Assembly (NCBI GenBank): GCA_013112575.1
Contig: JABFGG010000001.1
Location: forward strand, 62,001 to 126,000
Direction: 5' to 3'
DNA: 64,000 nucleotides
DNA from: Chloroflexota bacterium
Lineage (GTDB): Bacteria; Chloroflexota; Anaerolineae; Anaerolineales; UBA11579
In this document: positions 16,673-24,371 of the stretch, one piece after another
How the letters are laid out: every line of letters begins with the position of its first letter
How positions within the stretch are numbered: the stretch's first letter is position 1
Notes under the pieces: generated by a model
The model's input: the letters and a program-made list of their open reading frames with translations, nothing else
Told to the model about the DNA's origin: nothing
Databases searched by the model: none
Position numbers and translations under genes: made by a program

Positions 16673-17665
16673 ATGAATGACGTCAGCACACGCCAGCGGG
16701 TGGTTGCCATCATTTCATTGGTGTTGATCCTCTTATCCATGTCCTTCGGTACCATTTTGATGAAGATGGTGCTCTTTGAAGTCAAGCCGCTTACGTTGAC
16801 CTGGCTTTCGGTGCTCGTTGGCATGCTCACGATGGGCATCTACACATTTGTCATCCGCCGCGAGAAGATACCGCGTGGCTTTGGCTCGCAGGTTTGGATA
16901 TACATCCTGATCATTGGTTTGTTCAATTTCGTTATCAGCCGCATCACACGGCCCTTTGCTCTTGAACGCCTGCCAGCAATCACCACCACCTTCTTGAGTA
17001 ATTTTATTGGCTTAATCACCATGGGGATGAGCATATTTGTGTTAAAAGAATCGCCGACCATTTTCCAATTGCTGGGGGCAGTTGTGGCTGTCACCGGCCT
17101 TACGATCTATTTCGAGCAAATTCCGTCTAACTATGAGTTGGTCGGTGTGTTGTTGGTATTGGTCGGTATCACTGCTGTGGCTTACACCAATAATATCGCC
17201 CGCAAATTTGCTATCGTCACAGATTTTATGTTTAGCAACAACGTTCTTTCAACACTGGCGCTCCTGTTCGGCGGGACCATTACTGTGATCATTGGCCTGA
17301 TCTATGACTGGCCACCCGATGTAGGCAGTTTGCGTAATTGGGGCATCATTGTATATGTGGGCGTAGTGACGATCGGTATTGGCCTGACGGGATGGAACTA
17401 TTTCTTGCGGGTATTGCGGTCGTATGAAGCCAGTATCCTGGGTGCTACCAGTGTGATTTGGACCGCGATCCTTGCATTGATCTTTTTAGGGGAAACACTG
17501 AACACCGCTCAAATCGCAGGCATTTCCCTTTTGATCATTGGCCTTATCCTCGTGCAGGTGCGACGGGGTAAATTCAGCGATTTCCTGGCCTATTTCCACC
17601 TCATTCCCTCCAAGCCACCCGCGGTTGCGGCCGATGACTCAACTCAGGCCGAATCCGTTAAATAA
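16673..17665 (+). CDS. EamA/DMT-family transporter, paralogue 1
   Basis: 330 residues with ten predicted membrane helices as two EamA repeats. Loop and helix motifs include RITRPFALERLPA, FVLKESPT and AYTNNIARK in repeat 1 and SYEASILGAT plus FLGETLN in repeat 2, all typical of drug/metabolite transporter proteins. It is followed by a paralogue with the same motifs, so the two arose by tandem duplication and may work as a pair. Export of a pathway intermediate or overflow product is an inference from the metabolic neighbourhood. Confidence 0.88.
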   Translation: MNDVSTRQRVVAIISLVLILLSMSFGTILMKMVLFEVKPLTLTWLSVLVGMLTMGIYTFVIRREKIPRGFGSQVWIYILIIGLFNFVISRITRPFALERLPAITTTFLSNFIGLITMGMSIFVLKESPTIFQLLGAVVAVTGLTIYFEQIPSNYELVGVLLVLVGITAVAYTNNIARKFAIVTDFMFSNNVLSTLALLFGGTITVIIGLIYDWPPDVGSLRNWGIIVYVGVVTIGIGLTGWNYFLRVLRSYEASILGATSVIWTAILALIFLGETLNTAQIAGISLLIIGLILVQVRRGKFSDFLAYFHLIPSKPPAVAADDSTQAESVK

Positions 17666-17677
17666 TAAGGAAACATT

Positions 17678-18625
17678 GTGAACCGTGAACGTGCAGTTGC
17701 CATTGGGCAAACCCTGACCGTACTTATACTAATGTCTTTGGGGACCGTGATAACCAAGATCGCACTGGATGATGTTGCTCCAATGACCTTTGCCTGGATG
17801 TCAGTAGCCGTTGGCATGGTGCTCCTCACCCTTTATACATTTGTGATCAAGGGAGAACGAATACCTTCTGACCTCACGCGCCAGGTTTGGATGTACATCA
17901 TCATCATAGGGGTGTTTAATTTTGTGATTGGCCGCATCACCATGACGATATCCCTGGAGCGCCTGCCAGCCACGACAAACACCTATCTGGTGAACTTTAT
18001 TGGCTTTATCACCATGGGGATGAGCATCTTCATGCTCAAAGAATCACCGACTGTTTTTCAGGTATTAGGTGCAATAGTGGCTATCTTTGGCTTATACATC
18101 TTCTTCGACGAACCACCAACGGGTTATGAGTTTGTGGGTATCCTTTTGATTCTGATCGGGATCACAGCGGTGGCTTACACTAATAATATTGCACGCAAGC
18201 TCGGGATCGTCACTGAAAATAAATTATCGAATAATATTGTCTCTACTGTGGCTTTGTTGATCGGGGGTGGTTTGATGGTTCTGATCGGGCTGGTGGTGGA
18301 TGGTGTCCCGCAAGTTCGCGGGCTGGGTAGCTGGGGGGCCATCATATATGCTGGTATCTTTATGGTGGCATTTGGCCTGACCGTGTGGAATCACATCTTG
18401 CGAGTGTTACGTTCGTATGAAGCCAGCATTTTGGGAGCATCGACCGTAATCTGGACAGCATTGTTAGCCGTTCCGATCCTTGGCGAAAGATTGTCTTTCA
18501 ATGAGATAATCGGAATGGTGCTGATGCTGGTTGGGCTGGCCCTTGTGCAGGTGCGTCGTGGCAAATTCAGCACCTTATGGCAACAACTGCGTCTGGCGGT
18601 AGGAGGCCAGAGCCCAAGCCCTTAA
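17678..18625 (+). CDS. EamA/DMT-family transporter, paralogue 2
   Basis: 315 residues, beginning with GTG 12 bp after paralogue 1. It shares the layout of paralogue 1, with long identical stretches such as TMGMSIF, LKESPT, GITAVAYTNNIARK and LRVLRSYEASILGA. The largest differences are at the C-terminal tail and in the first helix (LGTVITKIALDDV versus FGTILMKMVLFEV). Ten membrane helices are expected. Probably the same or a closely related substrate as paralogue 1. Confidence 0.87.
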   Translation: MNRERAVAIGQTLTVLILMSLGTVITKIALDDVAPMTFAWMSVAVGMVLLTLYTFVIKGERIPSDLTRQVWMYIIIIGVFNFVIGRITMTISLERLPATTNTYLVNFIGFITMGMSIFMLKESPTVFQVLGAIVAIFGLYIFFDEPPTGYEFVGILLILIGITAVAYTNNIARKLGIVTENKLSNNIVSTVALLIGGGLMVLIGLVVDGVPQVRGLGSWGAIIYAGIFMVAFGLTVWNHILRVLRSYEASILGASTVIWTALLAVPILGERLSFNEIIGMVLMLVGLALVQVRRGKFSTLWQQLRLAVGGQSPSP

Positions 18626-18635
18626 TCCGAAGCGT

Positions 18636-19358
18636 GTGAAACAAAAATACCAGCTTGATCCCTTGGGTGTAATCACCCTTAGTTTACGCCAGAGCATACG
18701 GCGCGTGGTCTTCTTGGCGCGGCTCACTATCTGGCGTTTCTTCTTCTCCTTGCCCATCATCACCTGGCCGGCAGCAAAAGCGGCTTTTTATCAGGGCATC
18801 GCTGAAGGCTTGCGGGATCCTTTTGACCAGGAAGTGAATCTGAGGGAGGCCTTTATTCGCGGTTTCTTTGACCATCTGGTACGCAGTATGGTGATCGCAC
18901 TTATAAATGGCTTGATTCTGGTTGTTATCATCTTGAGTATTGTATTTTGGACTTTTCAGGAGCAGTTTGTACTTAATCTTTTGGCGGGAATTGCATTGCC
19001 GTTCTTGATCTATTGGTGGATGTGCCAGCCTTTTATCTATCCATTGCTAATTGAGCATCCGGAGATGCCTGTCGTGCAGTTTGCCCGCGAGATCATCCGG
19101 TTGGTTGCTCGCCACCTGACTTTTAGTTTTGTTACTGCCTTTTCCCTGACCTGGTTGTTCTTGCTCAGCCTTCCTCTGCTGGGGCCATTGAGCCTCATTA
19201 CCATCCCATTCCTGGCTTTGATCACCACGCAAGCCCTTTGGGTTGTGATGGGAAAAACTATTCCGGACCTTGTTGACCCCGTCAAATATGCCGATTTCCT
19301 TGCGGAAAAAAAGCGGGAAGTACAGGATGATCCAGAGACAAGTAGCGCGGACAATTGA
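18636..19358 (+). CDS. Polytopic membrane protein resembling YesL/DUF624
   Basis: 240 residues, GTG start. Four or five hydrophobic helices are visible, the first after residue 30 (LTIWRFFFSLPIITWPAAKAAF). The layout with an early helix, a basic linker and a central 'VIALINGLILVVIILSIVFW' helix resembles YesL/DUF624 proteins, which accompany CUT1 sugar transporters in Firmicutes. The resemblance is weak and the function is unknown. Its TGA stop overlaps the ATG of the next membrane protein by one base. Confidence 0.7.
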   Translation: MKQKYQLDPLGVITLSLRQSIRRVVFLARLTIWRFFFSLPIITWPAAKAAFYQGIAEGLRDPFDQEVNLREAFIRGFFDHLVRSMVIALINGLILVVIILSIVFWTFQEQFVLNLLAGIALPFLIYWWMCQPFIYPLLIEHPEMPVVQFAREIIRLVARHLTFSFVTAFSLTWLFLLSLPLLGPLSLITIPFLALITTQALWVVMGKTIPDLVDPVKYADFLAEKKREVQDDPETSSADN

Positions 19359-20365
19359 TGAACTTTGACCCCCAACTTTCTATAGGCACAGCCGTGGTTA
19401 TGGCTATGCTGGCTGCGTCCATGTGGGGCACCTGGGCCATCTCGCTCAAATATCTCGGAGACCACTCGCTTGACGGTTACTTCCTGACCATTTTTGTGAC
19501 TTCGCTGGTCTTTGTCTGGCTCGTTGCTGTTTTGTTGGATGGCTCGGCTTTGTTCACTGATTTGCGGAATGTCTGGATTTCTGACCCATGGCGCATTTTG
19601 CTTACACTGCTCAGTGGGGTAATCTACACCAATGGAATCCGTTTACAGTTGCGGGTGCAAAGAACCATTGGACTATCATTAGCCCAGCCGATTCAATCTT
19701 CGATCAGTATCTTGATCGGGGTAGCCATCGCCGCAGTCGTGGGCGGTGTGCCGAACGATGTGTCTTTGCCGGTGATCATTCTTGCTGTGCTGGTTCTCAT
19801 TGCAGCCGTGACAATGGGTATGCTGGCAGGCATCTATCGCAGCCGCAGCACAACCATCAGTGATGAACTGGATGTGACCATGGAAACCCTGCGCAAGTCG
19901 CTGGGCATGATCTTGCTGGTTACAGTCTTGATCCCGGCTTACACATTCGCGCTTTCGTATGGCTTGCGATCCACGACCCAGCCCAACGGCATGGCAGTGC
20001 TGCCTTTTATGGCCATGTTAGCTACAGGGGCCTTTCTGGGGGCCTGTATGAGCAGTGGTGTGAGCTTGTGGCGACGTGGTATTTTCATGGCTGCAACTCA
20101 AGCCCCGGCCCGTATTCACGCGTTAGGTGTTTTCTCAGGTCTGTTCCACTACGGGGGCAATATCATTCATACCTTTGCGACGGCTTTCCTTAGTTCTGTA
20201 ATTGCCTGGCCCCTGGGTCTTACGGGTGGTCTGTGGACACAGATGTGGGGCCTGGTCTATGGGGAATTCCGTGGGGCTTCAAGGCGTGCTTATGTGGCCC
20301 TGGGGTTGTCTGTGATCTTGTATCTGGTGGGGGCTGCCCTGGTAGGCTTCACACTGTATCAATGA
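19358..20365 (+). CDS. Ten-helix transporter of the DMT superfamily (GRP/RhaT-like)
   Basis: 335 residues from the ATG at 19358, which overlaps the preceding stop by one base. About ten helices are visible, with Gly-rich early helix MWGTWAISLKYLGDHSLDGY and a late conserved-looking segment GGLWTQMWGLVYGEFRGASR. The topology and the Trp-Gly motifs resemble glucose/ribose (GRP) and rhamnose (RhaT) permeases, a sugar-uptake branch of the DMT superfamily, but the match is by pattern only. It lies between a YesL-like protein and a sugar dehydrogenase, consistent with carbohydrate transport. Confidence 0.75.
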   Translation: MNFDPQLSIGTAVVMAMLAASMWGTWAISLKYLGDHSLDGYFLTIFVTSLVFVWLVAVLLDGSALFTDLRNVWISDPWRILLTLLSGVIYTNGIRLQLRVQRTIGLSLAQPIQSSISILIGVAIAAVVGGVPNDVSLPVIILAVLVLIAAVTMGMLAGIYRSRSTTISDELDVTMETLRKSLGMILLVTVLIPAYTFALSYGLRSTTQPNGMAVLPFMAMLATGAFLGACMSSGVSLWRRGIFMAATQAPARIHALGVFSGLFHYGGNIIHTFATAFLSSVIAWPLGLTGGLWTQMWGLVYGEFRGASRRAYVALGLSVILYLVGAALVGFTLYQ

Positions 20366-20372
20366 GCTCGGT

Positions 20373-21464
20373 ATGCTGAGAGTTGGTCTCATCGGCACAG
20401 GGGTAGCTTTACGCACCCACTTACCCGGTTTTCGCCGCACAGGACAGGCTGAGGTGGTCGGGTTAGTGGGGAGCAGTTTGGAGCGTGCTACTCATTTCGC
20501 CAGGCAGCACAATATTCTACAGGTTTACTCAGATTATCAAGAATTATGCGAGGCAGATGATATCGACCTGATTGTGGTGGCCAGCCCCAATAGCTTTCAT
20601 CATCAGCAGGTCAAGTACGCCTTGCAACAGGGCAAACACGTGCTGGCTGAAAAGCCGCTGGCCATGAACCTTCAAGAAATTGAAGAGTTGGTGGAGTTAG
20701 CCGCGAACTCGGACCGTCTCGCGCTCATCGATCACCAACTGCGCTTCAGCCCTTACATGCAGACAATCAAAGAGCATATCCAGGAAGGCAAACTGGGCAG
20801 GCTATATTTCATTCGTTTCCATTTCCAGGGCGGCTCTTCGGACCCTCAGCGTGCTTTCGACTGGCATTTTGATGAAAGTATGGGCGGAGGTGTACGTTTG
20901 GCGATGGCATCCCATCTCACCGATTTATTGTGGTTTTGGTTAGAGTCACGAAAGGTCTATAACGTACATGGTCGCATGGACTCGCTGGTTCCACAACGCA
21001 AAGATGCAACTGGCCAACAGAAAGAGGTAACAACTTCAGGATTCTTTACTGCACATATTTCGTTAGAGGATAACCTTGAAGTGCAAATGTCAGATACGAT
21101 GGCATTCGGTGAAAGCCAATTCACCATTGCGCTTTATGGGACAAGAGGTGAACTGTATTTTGATGCGCAGTGTGGTTTGGAGGGTGCTTTTGTGGGTGGC
21201 GAGAGCATGCAGCCAATTGCTGTTGATATGCAAAACCTGGAACAAGCGCGGCCAGATGCTTCCATATTCCGTCAGAGTTTTGATCTATTCGCGCGTCAAA
21301 TCGTTAGATCGCTTCAATCAGGGGATCACAAGCATATCCCTGACGCAGCGCATTTTCAAGATGCTGTTCCCACCCAGCGCGTCTTGGATGCCATCCGCCA
21401 TTCAACCCTTAGTGGGGAAGTTATTCAATTGAGCGAAGGCTACCGGCCTGGGGCCAGCAGCTAG
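20373..21464 (+). CDS. Gfo/Idh/MocA family sugar dehydrogenase
   Basis: 363 residues. The N-terminal Rossmann half begins LRVGLIGTGVALRTHLPG and contains the family motif AEKPLA (about residues 92-97) with the catalytic-region Lys. The C-terminal half is the alpha/beta substrate domain with FHFQGGSSDPQRAFDWH. Members oxidise sugars, inositols or sugar nucleotides with NAD(P). It is the last gene of the long rightward run, 7 bp after the transporter, and converges on the DinB gene with only 7 bp between stops and no terminator hairpin visible. Confidence 0.9.
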   Translation: MLRVGLIGTGVALRTHLPGFRRTGQAEVVGLVGSSLERATHFARQHNILQVYSDYQELCEADDIDLIVVASPNSFHHQQVKYALQQGKHVLAEKPLAMNLQEIEELVELAANSDRLALIDHQLRFSPYMQTIKEHIQEGKLGRLYFIRFHFQGGSSDPQRAFDWHFDESMGGGVRLAMASHLTDLLWFWLESRKVYNVHGRMDSLVPQRKDATGQQKEVTTSGFFTAHISLEDNLEVQMSDTMAFGESQFTIALYGTRGELYFDAQCGLEGAFVGGESMQPIAVDMQNLEQARPDASIFRQSFDLFARQIVRSLQSGDHKHIPDAAHFQDAVPTQRVLDAIRHSTLSGEVIQLSEGYRPGASS

Positions 21465-21471
21465 TGGAAAG

Positions 21472-21957
21472 CTAGAAACGCGCCGGGATCCACCAGAAAT
21501 CACGCCAATCTTTTGGCAGATTAAACTCCATCTCATACGAAAAGACCGAGAATTGTCCATGGTGGAATATCTCATGGTGGATCAAGGTCTGGATAACATC
21601 CGCGCGGGTGCCAGGCACCCCAAAGATGTCAATAGCCTGGTCCGGGGCGCAGGCGGCGATACCTTCGTGTATGGCTACATCGGCTGCTTCCAAACCAGCG
21701 ATGAGTTCTGCCCGAGTTGATTTGCCCTCATACACCGAACCTTCTGTGAATTTTAGGGTGTGTTGGTGGAAGGCGCGCGCGTAATCACCTTGCACTTCAG
21801 CCATTTCCTCAAAGTGTTTGGCAAACATGTTCAAGCCCGGGCGGGGTAACTCGAAGTAGAGTCGTTCGTCAGTAAGCTCGTTTAAAATGGAATAAGTCAT
21901 ATCATGATGACGCTTCCAGGCAGCCAGTGCATTATCCAGAAATACTTTGTCGTCCAT
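21472..21957 (-). CDS. DinB family putative metalloenzyme
   Basis: 161 residues, the usual DinB four-helix size. The candidate metal-binding histidines are in WKRHHDMTY near the N-terminus and LIHHEIFHHGQFSVF near the C-terminus. DinB-fold proteins include thiol transferases and many unassigned members. The start is supported by AAAGGAG 7 nt before the ATG. It is transcribed leftward after a Gfo/Idh/MocA oxidoreductase with an 11-bp gap, suggesting a small operon, but no joint function is apparent. Confidence 0.87.
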   Translation of the reverse strand: MDDKVFLDNALAAWKRHHDMTYSILNELTDERLYFELPRPGLNMFAKHFEEMAEVQGDYARAFHQHTLKFTEGSVYEGKSTRAELIAGLEAADVAIHEGIAACAPDQAIDIFGVPGTRADVIQTLIHHEIFHHGQFSVFSYEMEFNLPKDWRDFWWIPARF

Positions 21958-21968
21958 GTAAGGCTCCT

Positions 21969-22928
21969 TTATCCGAAGTTGAGCAAGTCTTCAATGACTT
22001 CTTGAACTTCCAGCCCGTCACGCAGGCTGGGTAATTTGTGTGGTTTACCATCGAGCATATCGGCCAATTGATCCAGGCGGACTTCTACCGCAGTGCGACT
22101 ATTATCCACTTGATACTCCCCCCAACCGTCACCCTGTGCTTGCAGTAATTGATAACCTTCGCCTATTCGCAAAGAACCCTTACTACCATTGATGGTCCAG
22201 TCGCTTGTCCGCGGGGTATGTGGGCTGCCCAGGCCGCCCATCAGCCATAAGGGCATATCGCCACATTTCAGGCTGGCTAGTATGAAATCCTCAGCGGCAT
22301 CTTCGTCATCGGGGTAAGAGAGCACCACAGAGATGACCTCTAGATTGCCTAACAGCCGGTGGGTAAGGTAAACGTAGTGGGAGAACATCTCGCGCACCAT
22401 GCCGCAGGTATTGCGGTTGGTGATCCAGCTGGCAGCACTCAACTGGTTGGGCAATGGCCAGGATGGGAACTGGTAGCGCACTTCCATGCTCTGTAATGCC
22501 CCAATTTCATTTGCCTGCAACGCTTTTTCCAAAGCATCTACTAAAGGTCCTGCTCCGTAAGCAAAGTTCATCGCATTAGCAATCCCTTTACTCTCTGCCG
22601 CTTCAACCAATTTGCGACTGTCTTCCAGGCTGATGGAAAGGGGTTTATCCATCAGCAAAGCTTTGTTCAGTTCAACAACCTGTAAGCCATATTCGATATG
22701 GGTAACTGGGGGAGTGGCGATATAAACAAGGTCAATATCTTTGTGTTGCATAACGGCTGTGGCATCCGCTACAAGTGGGGCCCCTGGGTAGCTTCTTTCA
22801 ATTTGCTGACTGACTTCTGGACTGAGGTCCCAACATGCGCTGACCTCAAATTCAGGGTGGGCCATAAAGTCGGCTAGTATACGCTCTCCGATCATCCCCA
22901 ATCCGATGATACCGACCTTGCGCCTCAT
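21969..22928 (-). CDS. Gfo/Idh/MocA family oxidoreductase
   Basis: 319 residues. Rossmann motif GLGMIGE at about residues 9-15 and the family motif MDKPLS (about 93-98) replacing the more common EKP. The C-terminal substrate domain is somewhat shorter than in the paralogue at 20373. NAD(P)-dependent oxidation of a sugar or related polyol is expected. AGGAGT stands just before the ATG. It lies between the cysteine-desulfurase-like gene upstream and DinB downstream, all leftward. Confidence 0.88.
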   Translation of the reverse strand: MRRKVGIIGLGMIGERILADFMAHPEFEVSACWDLSPEVSQQIERSYPGAPLVADATAVMQHKDIDLVYIATPPVTHIEYGLQVVELNKALLMDKPLSISLEDSRKLVEAAESKGIANAMNFAYGAGPLVDALEKALQANEIGALQSMEVRYQFPSWPLPNQLSAASWITNRNTCGMVREMFSHYVYLTHRLLGNLEVISVVLSYPDDEDAAEDFILASLKCGDMPLWLMGGLGSPHTPRTSDWTINGSKGSLRIGEGYQLLQAQGDGWGEYQVDNSRTAVEVRLDQLADMLDGKPHKLPSLRDGLEVQEVIEDLLNFG

Positions 22929-22992
22929 GACATACTCCTGAGGGGATTTTGCATATATGCTGTCTTACTTCTAACCTCACACAAAAAAGTTT

Positions 22993-24246
22993 TCAATCTT
23001 TCACCATCAATTTATATATTGTTTCCCCCAGGGTCTCCACTTCATCCAGGGTATTGTAATGCACCGCCCCCACGCGCAGCATCCCGCCCTGCTCTTCCAA
23101 CCCTAATCGTTCGGTGACGGCCAGAGCATAGTAGTTGCCGTTCCAGGTGAAGATGTCTTTTTCACCCAAGGCTTCAGCCAGCTTGCGCGGTCGCCAGCCC
23201 TCCAGCGTGAAGGAAAAGGTAGGTACGCGTTCCTTTTCATTCGTGGGGCCGTGAAGCTGCAGGCCAGGTACGGAATGAAAAACGTCCATAAGAGCACGAC
23301 TGAGTTCGTATTCATACTCGCGGATGACTGCCAAGCCCTGCCGCAATTCCAGGGAGCGCTCCTTGTGTTTGCCATTAAATTCATCCGCATAGCCCCCACC
23401 AAACTCCTGCCCCAGCCACTGTAGATATTCCAGCGCCCCCAGTAATCCGGCAATGCCCTCATGGTTTTGTGTGCCCGTCTCGAATTTGCCGGGGGGCAGC
23501 TTGGGGGCCGGGCGCACTTTGTAAGCATTGAGGCTTTCCAGTAAGTCATAGCGCCCATAAAGGACACCAAGATGCGGGCCAAAGAATTTATAGGGTGAGC
23601 AGGCCAGGAAATCGCAACCTATCTCCTGCACATCAAGCGGGCCATGAGGAGCGTACTGCACGGCGTCGATGAACACCAGCGCCCCGGCAGCATGCGCCAT
23701 GTCGACCATCTCTTTGACAGGGTTGATAGTGCCTAGTGCGTTGGAGGCATAACCGAAGGCCACCAGTTTGGGTTTGTACTCCAGCGCCTTCTCGAATGAG
23801 TCCAGGTTGAGCATTCCGGTCTCCACGTCAAAATCCACCCAATGTATCTGGCAACCTTTGGCCTCCGCCACGTGCAGCCACGGTGAGATGTTGGCATCGT
23901 GGTCCAGGCGTGTGACCACGATATTGCCCCCTTCAGTTAAAGTTTCGGCGATGGAGCGGCTCAGGCTCAAGGTCAGTGAGGTCATATTGGGGCCAAAGAC
24001 GATCTCTTGCCTGCGGTCGGCCCCCAGCATGTCGGCCATCGCCTGGCGCGCATTTTCGATCACCCTGTCAGACTCCCGGCTGGTGGCAAAGGCCCCGCCG
24101 CGGTTGCTGTTGTGCTCGACGTAGTATTCCGTGGTGCGGTCGATGCAAGCCTGGGCCACCTGTGTGCCGCCGGGGTTGTCAAGGAAAATGGCATCACGCT
24201 GCAGGGCAGGGAATTGGGCACGGATACGATCAAGGTCGAGGCTCAT
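22993..24246 (-). CDS. Cysteine desulfurase-like PLP enzyme (class V aminotransferase fold)
   Basis: 417 residues. The class V fold is visible: N-terminal FLDNPGGTQVAQ, a DHDANISPW segment, the FIDAVQYAPHG stretch that binds the PLP ring, and the PLP lysine in CSPYKFFGPHLG. This matches the cysteine-desulfurase-like subfamily found outside isc/suf operons, whose activity is often not known. No scaffold protein gene (IscU/SufU) is nearby, so a role in Fe-S assembly is not implied. CTGGAG lies 7 nt before the ATG. Confidence 0.88.
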   Translation of the reverse strand: MSLDLDRIRAQFPALQRDAIFLDNPGGTQVAQACIDRTTEYYVEHNSNRGGAFATSRESDRVIENARQAMADMLGADRRQEIVFGPNMTSLTLSLSRSIAETLTEGGNIVVTRLDHDANISPWLHVAEAKGCQIHWVDFDVETGMLNLDSFEKALEYKPKLVAFGYASNALGTINPVKEMVDMAHAAGALVFIDAVQYAPHGPLDVQEIGCDFLACSPYKFFGPHLGVLYGRYDLLESLNAYKVRPAPKLPPGKFETGTQNHEGIAGLLGALEYLQWLGQEFGGGYADEFNGKHKERSLELRQGLAVIREYEYELSRALMDVFHSVPGLQLHGPTNEKERVPTFSFTLEGWRPRKLAEALGEKDIFTWNGNYYALAVTERLGLEEQGGMLRVGAVHYNTLDEVETLGETIYKLMVKD

Positions 24247-24331
24247 TTCAGGCTCCAGGATAACGTTTGTTTTGCGGTATCAAACTTGCAACCCGCCTTT
24301 ATAGCGGAAAGTGCGCAAATTATTTTACCTG

Positions 24332-24337
24332 TATAAT
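24332..24337 (+). promoter_or_regulatory. Candidate -10 box upstream of the 769-residue membrane protein
   Basis: TATAAT 34 nt before the ATG at 24372, directly preceded by TG. No convincing -35 box is at the usual distance. It lies in the divergent interval with the cysteine-desulfurase-like gene. Confidence 0.3.
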
Positions 24338-24371
24338 CGCGTCAGCCGTACACAACGGCGGATTTTGACCT

